From contig JAWRJQ010000046.1 of assembly GCA_040307385.1 (NCBI GenBank), positions 1-21,995 of the forward strand: a stretch of DNA of 21,995 nucleotides. The letters are read 5' to 3'. The notes under the pieces were generated by a model. The model was not told the origin of the DNA. It ran no database searches and was given only the letters and a program-made list of their open reading frames with translations. Both the position numbers and the translations under genes were made by a program. This DNA is from RUG721 sp040307385. Lineage in GTDB: Bacteria; Actinomycetota; Coriobacteriia; Coriobacteriales; Atopobiaceae. Numbering within the stretch: position 1 is the first letter of the stretch; each line of letters begins with the position of its first letter. Shown here one piece after another: positions 15,170 through 21,995 of this stretch.

Positions 15170-16101
15170 GCACGCACCCCCTCGATGCCCTGCGGGAAGT
15201 TGACGGCGGTTGCAAGACGGTCTCCTGTGCGCGTGACGATGCTCCAGAGCCGCCCATCCCGCGTGAGGCAGGCGTCCTCTCCCTGGGCGAGACCGGGGCA
15301 GATGTCGGCGGAAAGCTGCCTGCCGTTCATGATGGCGGCAAGCTCCGCATCGGTAGGCGCGATACGTTGATGCGAAAGCAGCGTAAGCGGGTCGAGCGCG
15401 GCGGCGCGCGCGGCCTCGAGGCCGCCCTCCGCGAGCGTGTCGAGATCGATGCATCGATCGAGGCCGACCGCCCCCGAGCTCGTGCGCGTCAACCCCGAGA
15501 GGTGCGCCGCGCTATCCAGCATGCTGCCCAGGTCGCGGGCGAGCGAACGGATATAGGCGCCCTTGGACACGTGGAACGAGCACACCCATGCAACGTCTCC
15601 ATCGTGGGCGTCAACAGAGATCAGCGCCGCGTCATGCACGGTGACGGTGCGAGCGGGAAGATCCACGTCCTCCCCCTTCCGCGCCCGCGCATAGGCGCGC
15701 GCGCCATCCACCGAGATGGCGGAATATGCGGGGGGGACCTGTTCCTGGACGCCCACGATCCGCGCAAGGGCCGCGCGGGCGAACCCCTCGTCGCGCAGGC
15801 TCTCGCCGATGGGCGCGGTGCGGATGACCTCGCCTTCCGCGTCGTCGGTAGAGGTCTGCGAGCCGAACGAGATTCGGGCCAGGTAGCGCTTGTCGTCGAG
15901 CGTTATGAGGCCGAGCAGGCGCGTGGCCTGGCCGATGCCCACGACGAGGACGCCCGACGCCAACGGATCGAGCGTACCGGCATGCCCCACCTTGCTCTCG
16001 CCCACGGCGCGGCGCACGCGCGCCACGACGTCATGGCTCGAGAGCCCGAGGGGCTTGTCGACGCCGATAAGGAGGCTATGTCCGCACGAGAAACGTTTCA
16101 A
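15166..16101 (-). CDS. truB: tRNA pseudouridine(55) synthase
   Basis: TruB makes pseudouridine 55 in the T loop of tRNAs. The protein (about 311 aa) has GVDKPLGLSSHDVV near the N-terminus, the catalytic motif HAGTLDPLASG (40-50, Asp45), YLARISFGSQTSTDD, SKGAYIRSLARDLG and RTSSGAVGL, and ends in a C-terminal domain of PUA-like size. No ATG or GTG exists in frame between the upstream nrnA-like coding end and the first conserved motif, so the best start is TTG at 16101, eight bases after the nrnA stop. The ribosome site (GAGA) is weak. The open frame continues far upstream but only as shadow of the DHH gene. ribF follows with a 4-base overlap. Confidence 0.94.
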   Translation of the reverse strand: MKRFSCGHSLLIGVDKPLGLSSHDVVARVRRAVGESKVGHAGTLDPLASGVLVVGIGQATRLLGLITLDDKRYLARISFGSQTSTDDAEGEVIRTAPIGESLRDEGFARAALARIVGVQEQVPPAYSAISVDGARAYARARKGEDVDLPARTVTVHDAALISVDAHDGDVAWVCSFHVSKGAYIRSLARDLGSMLDSAAHLSGLTRTSSGAVGLDRCIDLDTLAEGGLEAARAAALDPLTLLSHQRIAPTDAELAAIMNGRQLSADICPGLAQGEDACLTRDGRLWSIVTRTGDRLATAVNFPQGIEGVRA

Positions 16102-16109
16102 CGAGATCT

Positions 16110-17132
16110 CTACGCCGTTTCCTTGGAATCGATGAGCTCTTGGATCTTGGGCAGCACGACGGAGAGCGCCTCGTCGATGTCGCCGTCGTAGGTGAATCCC
16201 GAGGCAGCCCGGTGGCCGCCGCCGCCCATCGCGCGCGCGATGCTCGAAATATCCCAGTCGGTTTTGGCGCGCAGGTTGCCGCGCACCTGATCGACATCGG
16301 TCTGCTTGAGGAACAGCGCGATTTCCGCGCCGGCGGCGCGGCGCACGACGTCCACGAGACCGTCGCATTCGCTCACATCGACGTCCGCATCCTCTATGTC
16401 GGCGAGCGACGCATAGCTGTAGGCGATCTTGCCGTCGAAGAAGGTGGTGATGCGGCCCATGACCTTGGCCTCGAGATGCAGATACGGAATCCGATCGCTC
16501 TGATACACCGCAAGCGCCACGTCGGAGGGCGAGGCGCCCGCGTCGACGAGCTTCGAGGTGACGTAGAACGCCTCGGAATCGGCGTTCTGATACTGGAAGC
16601 GGCCGGTGTCGGTGACGATGGCGCAGAGCAGGCACTGGGCGATATCGGCATCGAGATCGACGCCGAGGTACTCGATGAACTCCTCCACGATGACGCCCGC
16701 CGCCGCAGCATCGCGGCGCACCACGCCCGCATCCCAGAACACCTCGTCATACGGGTGATGGTCGATGACGGCCTTGCGCGGAGCGCGCAGGCAGATGCAC
16801 GCGGCATCGGCGAGACGGTGGATGGCGGAGAGATCGACGCAGATGAACAGATCGGGCGTCGAGCCGTAGTCCGCCGCATGCACGAACGTGTCGGATCCCC
16901 GCATGAAGCGATAGATGAACGGCACATCGCCGGCATCGGCGAGCAGGTTTACGAAGGCCTTGTCGGGCCAGCGCTTGGCAAGCGCCATCGAGAGGCCGAG
17001 CGCGCTGCCCAGCGCATCCCCGTCGGGGTTGGTGTGGGCGCAGAGAGCGATCTCATGGGACTGCTCGATCAGGGCGACGATGCCGTCGAAGCCCTTGATC
17101 TGCTCCTGACGCTGTGCGAAATCGAGGGTCAT
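16110..17132 (-). CDS. DHH/DHHA1 phosphoesterase (NrnA-like oligoribonuclease / pAp phosphatase)
   Basis: NrnA-type proteins degrade very short RNAs and 3'-phosphoadenosine 5'-phosphate, and members also act on cyclic dinucleotide products. This 340-aa protein has HTNPDGDALGS (33-43) and CVDLSAIHR (98-106), the DHH triad (124-126), TDTGRFQY (174-181) for manganese binding, and the DHHA1 substrate motif GGGGHRAASGF (303-313). The ATG at 17132 overlaps the rbfA stop as ATGA. The place between rbfA and truB is the classic one for this family in Gram-positive genomes. Whether it acts mainly on nanoRNA, pAp or linear dinucleotides cannot be told from sequence. Confidence 0.93.
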   Translation of the reverse strand: MTLDFAQRQEQIKGFDGIVALIEQSHEIALCAHTNPDGDALGSALGLSMALAKRWPDKAFVNLLADAGDVPFIYRFMRGSDTFVHAADYGSTPDLFICVDLSAIHRLADAACICLRAPRKAVIDHHPYDEVFWDAGVVRRDAAAAGVIVEEFIEYLGVDLDADIAQCLLCAIVTDTGRFQYQNADSEAFYVTSKLVDAGASPSDVALAVYQSDRIPYLHLEAKVMGRITTFFDGKIAYSYASLADIEDADVDVSECDGLVDVVRRAAGAEIALFLKQTDVDQVRGNLRAKTDWDISSIARAMGGGGHRAASGFTYDGDIDEALSVVLPKIQELIDSKETA

Positions 17133-17536
17133 CGGTCCTCCTCCGCCGGAGCGGCGGCATCGATGGGGTAGCCGCCCGCATCTTTGGGGACGCCCATGGT
17201 GGGCGGAACGTCCTCCAGGGCGCGCGCGATGTTCTCGGCCTCGTCGGTGGTGGTGTCGATATGGAAGGAGAGCTCGGGCGTGACGCGCCAGCCCAGGGAG
17301 TGCCCGAGAAGGGATCTGATCCTCCCCTTGGCGCGCTCGAGCGCAGCTTCCACACGCTCGTAACGGTCCCTGCTGCAGCTGACGTAGGCGCGGCAGACGC
17401 TCTTGTCGATGGACACCTCCACGCCCGTGAGCGTGATGAGCTCAAGATCGGGGTCGGAGACCTCGAACAGCAGGATATAGCCGAGCTTCTCGCGCGCCAT
17501 CTGGTTGACGCGGCGCGAGTTCTGGTTCTGTTTCAT
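17129..17536 (-). CDS. rbfA: Ribosome-binding factor A
   Basis: RbfA is a KH-like factor that helps mature the 30S subunit and 16S rRNA 5' end. The 135-aa protein begins MKQNQNSRRVNQMAREKLGY, then has the family's ISDP-like EVSDPDL, the strand LITLTGVEVSIDKSVCRAYV, and RIRSLLGHSLGWRVTPELSFHID. An acidic C-terminal tail follows. The ATG at 17536 is 13 bases after the infB stop, and the infB TAG forms part of the rbfA ribosome site (TAGGAGG). A larger open frame in the same phase runs back into infB and is not coding. It overlaps the next gene by 4 bases. Confidence 0.95.
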   Translation of the reverse strand: MKQNQNSRRVNQMAREKLGYILLFEVSDPDLELITLTGVEVSIDKSVCRAYVSCSRDRYERVEAALERAKGRIRSLLGHSLGWRVTPELSFHIDTTTDEAENIARALEDVPPTMGVPKDAGGYPIDAAAPAEEDR

Positions 17537-17549
17537 GGCAGAGCGCCTC

Positions 17550-20204
17550 CTACTCGGTACGCGCAACCTCTTCGATGCGGTAGCCCTCGATGCTGTCGCC
17601 CAGATGGAAGTCCTGGAAGTTCTCCAGGCCGATACCGCACTCGAAGCCGGCGCGAACGCTCTTGACATCGTCCTTGAAGCGCCGGAGCGAGGCGATCCTG
17701 CCCTCGTAGATGACGATGCCGTCGCGGACGAGGCGCACGCGGTCGTCGCGCGAGATCTCACCCTCCTCCACCATGCAGCCTGCGGCGATGCCCACCTTGG
17801 GCACCTTGAAGGTGTCGCGCACCTCGGCGATGCCCGTGGAGACCTCCACCTCGGTGGGGCTGAGCATGCCCACACGGGCTGCTTCGATGTCTTCCATGGC
17901 CTTGTAGATGACGCTGTAGGTGCGGATCTCCACGCCGTCGCGCTCGGCGGCGACCTTCGCCTTGGCCTCGGGACGCACGCCGAAGCCGATGATGATGGCG
18001 TTGGAGGCGTCGGCGAGGATGACGTCGGTCTCGGAGACGGCGCCCACGGCGGAGTGGATGACGTTGATGCGCACCTCGGACTGGTCCATCTTCTCGAGCG
18101 AGTCGCGCAGCGCCTCGATGGAACCCTGCACGTCGGCCTTGATGATGAGGTTGAGCTCCTTGACCTCCGCATCCTCCATGGTGGCGAAGAGATTCTCGAG
18201 GGTGACGTGCTTGACGCGGTTCTGCTCCTCGATGCGGGCCTTGAGCGCGCGCTCATCGGCCAGGCTGCGGGCATCGCGCTCGTCCTGGAACACGCGGAAC
18301 TCGTCGCCTGCCATGGGAACGTTCTGCAGGCCGAGAATCTCCACGGCATCGGACGGACCGGCCTCGGAGACCGGACGCCCCTTCCAGTCGAGCATGGCAC
18401 GGACGCGCCCGAACGACATGCCGGCGACAAGGGCATCGCCCACGTGAAGGGTGCCTCGGTTCACAAGCACGGTCGCAACGGATCCGCGGCCTCGGTCGAG
18501 CTTGGCCTCGAGCACGTAGCCGGAGGCGAAGGTGTCGGGGTTGGCCTTGAGCTCGAGCACGTCGGCCTGGAGCAAGACGGTTTCGAGCAGCTCGTCGATG
18601 CCGATGGCCTTCTTGGCGGAGATGTTGCAGAACATGTTCTGCCCGCCCCACTCCTCCGGGATGACGCCGTACTCGGTGAGCTCCTGGCGCACGCGATCGG
18701 GGTTGGCGCCGTCCTTGTCGATCTTGTTGACCGCGACGACGATGGGAACGCCCGCTGCCTTGGCGTGGTTGATGGACTCGATGGTCTGGGGCATCACGCC
18801 GTCATCGGCGGCGACCACCAAAATGACGATGTCGGTCACCTTGGCACCTCGGGCGCGCATGGCCGTGAAGGTCTCGTGGCCGGGGGTATCGACGAAGGTT
18901 ATGGTGCGATCGTCCAGGGTGACCTGCGAGGCGCCGATGGCCTGCGTGATGCCGCCGGCCTCGCCTGCGGCCACGCCGGTGTGGCGGATGGCGTCGAGCA
19001 GGCTCGTCTTGCCGTGGTCGACGTGGCCCATGACCGTGACCACCGGCGAACGGCTCTTAAGCAGCGACGGATCGTCATAGAAGGTGAAGGTGTTCTCCTC
19101 CTCCTTGGTCATGATCTTGACGTCGCGGCCCAGATCGTCTGCGACGAGCTCGATCAAGTCGTCGGACATGGACTCGGTGAGAGTGAGCGGCGTTCCGAGC
19201 AGGAACAGGCGCTTGATGATGTCGTTGGCGGGCACGCCGAGCAGCTCGGAGAGGTCCTGCACCGTGGAACCCTGCGGGATGCGCACGGTGTCGAGCTGGG
19301 CGAGGTCCTGGTCGTTGGCCAGCGCCTCCTCGATACGGCGCTCCTCGGCCGCCTCGGCGGCCTGCTTCACGCGGCGCTCCTTGCGACGCTTGCGACGGCC
19401 GGCGGATTCGCGCGTCGCCTCCTCGATGGCCTCGCGGGCCTCGTCGAGAACGCGGTTGCGGTTGTACGCCTCGGCCTCGCGCGCCATGCGGCTGTAGCGG
19501 TCCTCGCCCTCCGCGCCGCCGCGACGGTCCTTCTTGCGGCCCTTGCCGCGCCCCTTCGCCTCGTCGGCGGGAGCGGGGGCGTTGTGGACATTCTGAACCG
19601 CAGGGACGGCCTGAGAGCCTGCGGCGCGCTTGGACTCGCGGTACGGGCTGTCGTCCTTGCGCGCGCGGCGGGGCTTCTCATCCTTGGCCTTCTTGGCCGC
19701 CTCTGCCTCGGCGGCCTGCTGCTTGAGCATCTCCTCCTGCTGGGCGATCTGATCGAGCAGGCTGGAGAACGAGGCCTTCATCTTGGGAGCGGTGTCGCGC
19801 ACGCGGTTGCGCTCGGCCTCCTCGGCCGCCTTGCGCTCCTCCTCCGCGCGGGCTGCCTCCTCGGCGGCGCGACGGGCCTCTTCCTCGGCTCTGCGCGCCT
19901 CCTCGGCGGCACGCTCTTCCTCGCGGCGCGCCTCGGCTGCGAGGCGCTCGCGCTCGGCGGCCTCTGCGGCAAGGCGGGCCTGCTCGGCGGCGGCCTCCTC
20001 CTCGGCCTTGCGGGCGGCCTCGATCTCGGCGGCGCGCGCCTCGAGGATGGGCTGGAGCTTCTTGCGCACGATGGGCAGGTAGGCGTCCTCGATGGTCGAT
20101 GAGGACGACTTGGCGGGGATCTTCATGGCAACGATGTGCTCGAACATCTCCTTGCCGGTCATGCCGTATTCTTTGGCGAGTTCGCTGATTCGCGTCTTGG
20201 CCAT
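17550..20204 (-). CDS. infB: Translation initiation factor IF-2
   Basis: IF-2 is the GTPase that brings initiator tRNA to the ribosome. The 884-aa protein begins with an IF2_N domain (MAKTRISELAKEYGMTGKEM, 1-55), followed by a long Ala/Glu/Arg coiled-coil (about 57-135) and a basic, low-complexity linker (170-280). A second IF2_N-like segment is at 305-360. The G domain carries GHVDHGKT (393-400), GGIT (417-420), DTPGH (439-443) and NKID (493-496), followed by domains II, III and the C2 domain ending DFHLGDSIEGY. I chose the ATG at 20204, seven bases after AGGAGG; a TTG two codons upstream is unlikely. It lies 45 bases after nusA. Confidence 0.97.
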   Translation of the reverse strand: MAKTRISELAKEYGMTGKEMFEHIVAMKIPAKSSSSTIEDAYLPIVRKKLQPILEARAAEIEAARKAEEEAAAEQARLAAEAAERERLAAEARREEERAAEEARRAEEEARRAAEEAARAEEERKAAEEAERNRVRDTAPKMKASFSSLLDQIAQQEEMLKQQAAEAEAAKKAKDEKPRRARKDDSPYRESKRAAGSQAVPAVQNVHNAPAPADEAKGRGKGRKKDRRGGAEGEDRYSRMAREAEAYNRNRVLDEAREAIEEATRESAGRRKRRKERRVKQAAEAAEERRIEEALANDQDLAQLDTVRIPQGSTVQDLSELLGVPANDIIKRLFLLGTPLTLTESMSDDLIELVADDLGRDVKIMTKEEENTFTFYDDPSLLKSRSPVVTVMGHVDHGKTSLLDAIRHTGVAAGEAGGITQAIGASQVTLDDRTITFVDTPGHETFTAMRARGAKVTDIVILVVAADDGVMPQTIESINHAKAAGVPIVVAVNKIDKDGANPDRVRQELTEYGVIPEEWGGQNMFCNISAKKAIGIDELLETVLLQADVLELKANPDTFASGYVLEAKLDRGRGSVATVLVNRGTLHVGDALVAGMSFGRVRAMLDWKGRPVSEAGPSDAVEILGLQNVPMAGDEFRVFQDERDARSLADERALKARIEEQNRVKHVTLENLFATMEDAEVKELNLIIKADVQGSIEALRDSLEKMDQSEVRINVIHSAVGAVSETDVILADASNAIIIGFGVRPEAKAKVAAERDGVEIRTYSVIYKAMEDIEAARVGMLSPTEVEVSTGIAEVRDTFKVPKVGIAAGCMVEEGEISRDDRVRLVRDGIVIYEGRIASLRRFKDDVKSVRAGFECGIGLENFQDFHLGDSIEGYRIEEVARTE

Positions 20205-20249
20205 GGGCAAACCTCCTCAGGTGGTGGCGTCTGACTGGACCTAGCCGCG

Positions 20250-21497
20250 CTAGATCAGGGAATCGGGGTCGTCGGACACGGCAACGTCGGCATACTCGGC
20301 CATCGACTCGTGCAGGCCGCAGAAGCGCGATCCGGGGCGTGCCATGTTGCGGCACTGCATACCGTTCTCGCCCACGTACTCGCAGCGATGGCCGCCTTCG
20401 TCCTCATCCACGACCTCGACGGCAGGCAGCTCGCGCAGCACGTCGGCGGCGAGCGTCTCGTTCTTGATGTCGATGTGGAGGCCGGTGAGGCGGGCGGCGA
20501 GACGGGCGTTCTGACCCTCCTTGCCGATGGCGAGCGAGAGCTGGTCGTCGGGGACGATGACCGTGGCATAGCCCGTCTCGGCATCGACGATGACGCGCGA
20601 GACCTTGGCGGGCGAGAGCGCGTTCGCGACGAACCTGCGCGGGTCCTCGTCCCACAGGATGACGTCGACGCGCTCGCCGCGCAGCTCGGTCACCACGGCG
20701 CGCACGCGGCTGCCTTTGGGCCCCACGCAGGCGCCCACCGGGTCGAGGCGGTCGTCGAGCGACGCCACGGCAACCTTGGAGCGCACGCCGGCGTCGCGCG
20801 CGATGGAGCGTATCTCGACGGTGCCTTCGTAGATCTCGGGAACCTCCTGCTCGAAGAGGCGCGCGAGCAGGTCGGGGCTCGTGCGGCTCACCACGATGGG
20901 CGGACGCGAGCGGTCGCCGCGCACGGGCGCAGCGGTGCCGTTGGGATCGCGCACGTCGATGATGATGGCCTTGATGCGCTGGCCGTGGACATAGCGCTCG
21001 CCCGCGGGGCGCTCGTTGCGCTCGTTCTCGTTGCGGCGCTGATCGAAGTACGGGAGCTCGGCCTCCACGCCCTCGCGGATCTTGACGATGGCGAACTCGT
21101 TGGTGACCTGGAGGACCGACCCGTTGATCATATCGCCGATGCGGTCGGAGAACTCCTCGTAGATCTGCACGCGCGCCGCGTTGCGCACGAGGTTGTTGAT
21201 CTCGGTCTTGGCGTGCTGGGCGGCGATGCGGCTGGTGTCGGCCGGGGTCACATCGACCTCGTCGAACTCGGTGTACTCGCCGGTTTCCTCATCGAACGAC
21301 TCCTCCTTGGGCACCAGCTCGTAGACGTAGACCTTGCCGGTGTCGCGGGAGATGGTCACGCGCGCGCCGAAGTCGAGGTGCAGGATGTCGGCGTAGCTTT
21401 TGGCGAGCGACTGCTCGAGGCGGTCGAGGAGGACGAGCTCGTCGATGTGCTTTTCCTGGCAGAGCAGCGTGAGGGCTTCGATCATTTCGGATGCCAT
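20250..21497 (-). CDS. nusA: Transcription termination/antitermination factor NusA with zinc-finger-like tail
   Basis: NusA binds RNA polymerase and nascent RNA to control pausing and termination. The 415-aa protein has the N-terminal polymerase-binding domain (1-130), an S1 domain, and two KH domains with GACVGPKGSRVRAV and LAIGKEGQNARLAARL. The C-terminus is unusual: an acidic spacer leads to C372-X9-C382-X10-C393-X2-H396, a Cys3His pattern likely to bind zinc, then an acidic end. The E. coli-type acidic repeats are absent. The ATG at 21497 follows AAAGGA at a rather long 11 bases; no better start is visible. It follows rimP by 18 bases. ylxR and the L7Ae-like gene that often follow nusA are missing here. 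Confidence 0.95.
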   Translation of the reverse strand: MASEMIEALTLLCQEKHIDELVLLDRLEQSLAKSYADILHLDFGARVTISRDTGKVYVYELVPKEESFDEETGEYTEFDEVDVTPADTSRIAAQHAKTEINNLVRNAARVQIYEEFSDRIGDMINGSVLQVTNEFAIVKIREGVEAELPYFDQRRNENERNERPAGERYVHGQRIKAIIIDVRDPNGTAAPVRGDRSRPPIVVSRTSPDLLARLFEQEVPEIYEGTVEIRSIARDAGVRSKVAVASLDDRLDPVGACVGPKGSRVRAVVTELRGERVDVILWDEDPRRFVANALSPAKVSRVIVDAETGYATVIVPDDQLSLAIGKEGQNARLAARLTGLHIDIKNETLAADVLRELPAVEVVDEDEGGHRCEYVGENGMQCRNMARPGSRFCGLHESMAEYADVAVSDDPDSLI

Positions 21498-21515
21498 GGG
21501 TATCGTGTTCCTTTC

Positions 21516-21995
21516 CTATCCGCGCTTCTCGGCGGAGGCCGAAAAGTCATAATCCGGTTTGATGGTGCAGCTCCTGATGTCTGAAAGATCGAAGGAGAAC
21601 GTGCCGTCGTCGCAGGCGAGCGTGACGGTTGACCCTTCGATGCCTTCGAGGACGCCCGTGAACTTGCGACGCCCTTCGTACGCTGCCGTATGAAGGAGGA
21701 CGGTATGGCCCGCGAAGCGCTCGAAGTCGCGTGCTTTGCGCAGCGGACGCGCCATGCCGGGAGACGAGACCTCCAGGGTGTAGCTTCCCGGGAACGGATC
21801 GATCTCATCGATCTTCGCGCCGATCCAGGCGTTTTGCGCGGCCACATCGTCGAGCGTGATGGGAGGCAGCTCCTCGTCTACGTGGTCGATGCGGACGCTC
21901 ACAACGGGGAGCTTGGACGCGCCCGTGATCTGAACATCGACGATATCGATGCCATGATCTGCGCTTTCCTGCTCGAGCGCATCGATGATGCGGGT
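21516..21995 (-). CDS. rimP: Ribosome maturation factor RimP, 5' end missing (partial)
   Basis: RimP assists early assembly of the 30S subunit. The visible 159 residues include HGIDIVDVQ near the window edge and RIDHVDEELPPITLDDVA, the conserved ID-acidic segment. Also visible are IDPFPGSYTLEVSSPGMARPLRKARDF (the SPG-x-xRPL hallmark) and an Sm-like C-terminal domain with GVLEGIEGSTVTL. The reading frame is open to position 21995 with no upstream start seen, so the true start lies outside the window; the in-frame GTG at 21902 falls inside a conserved strand and is not the start. It leads the rimP-nusA-infB cluster found in most bacteria. Confidence 0.94.
   Translation of the reverse strand, partial: TRIIDALEQESADHGIDIVDVQITGASKLPVVSVRIDHVDEELPPITLDDVAAQNAWIGAKIDEIDPFPGSYTLEVSSPGMARPLRKARDFERFAGHTVLLHTAAYEGRRKFTGVLEGIEGSTVTLACDDGTFSFDLSDIRSCTIKPDYDFSASAEKRG

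Noticed and set aside
16110..16635. N-terminal extension of TruB giving 489 aa
   Set aside because: The extension is Arg-rich out-of-frame translation of the DHH gene, and the first TruB motif begins right after the DHH stop.
17505..20102. 865-aa open frame on the plus strand opposite infB
   Set aside because: It mirrors a high-GC gene with all IF-2 GTPase motifs on the other strand; its own translation is His/Gly/Val/Leu low-complexity sequence with no family motif.
20310..21584. 424-aa plus-strand open frame across nusA and rimP
   Set aside because: Antisense of two conserved genes in a high-GC genome; no supported start or motif.

Overview
The window is a dense, high-GC bacterial chromosome segment in which every gene I can support lies on the minus strand, so transcription runs from position 21995 towards 1. 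The combination suggests an actinobacterium of the class Coriobacteriia (Collinsella/Olsenella/Atopobium-like). Evidence for this is the high GC, the GTG/TTG starts, a Firmicute-style pyrRBC-K-D-F operon with class 1B dihydroorotate dehydrogenase, a chromosomally encoded tRNA CCA end, and a GlfT2-like galactofuranosyltransferase. The taxonomic call is inference; no 16S or marker search was possible.

Region A (21995 to 10963) is one long core-information gene string: rimP (cut by the window edge), nusA, infB, rbfA, a DHH phosphoesterase (nrnA-like), truB, ribF, dnaG and rpoD. Gaps are short and three junctions overlap by 4 bp, as expected for translational coupling. Translation and ribosome-maturation genes thus run straight into primase and the primary sigma factor. 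Oddities are a Cys3His zinc-finger-like tail on NusA in a locus lacking ylxR, a probable TTG start for truB, a RibF whose riboflavin-kinase half has lost its signature motifs, and altered zinc-ribbon spacing in DnaG.

Region B (10953 to 10786) is a self-contained tRNA-Asn(GTT) unit with its own promoter and intrinsic terminator. Between it and plsY lies a gene-free stretch of about 420 bp. It holds a 155-bp element bounded by perfect 28-bp inverted repeats, a G+C-rich palindrome, another hairpin and a 17-bp operator-like palindrome.

Region C (10364 to 4757) is accessory and envelope-related: a diverged PlsY-family acyltransferase, a 71-aa Tat-type lipoprotein, an overlapping radical SAM/SPASM enzyme, a polysaccharide ABC exporter (permease and ATPase) and a GlfT2-like glycosyltransferase. 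The tiny acidic lipoprotein plus radical SAM enzyme is the best candidate for a poorly described system: the lipoprotein is probably the substrate. The exporter and glycosyltransferase look like machinery for a surface glycan containing galactofuranose.

Region D (4746 to 1) is the de novo pyrimidine operon: promoter, leader with an intrinsic terminator (attenuator) and a PyrR-binding-loop-like hairpin, then pyrR, pyrB, pyrC, pyrK, pyrD and the first codons of pyrF. carAB is not in this cluster.
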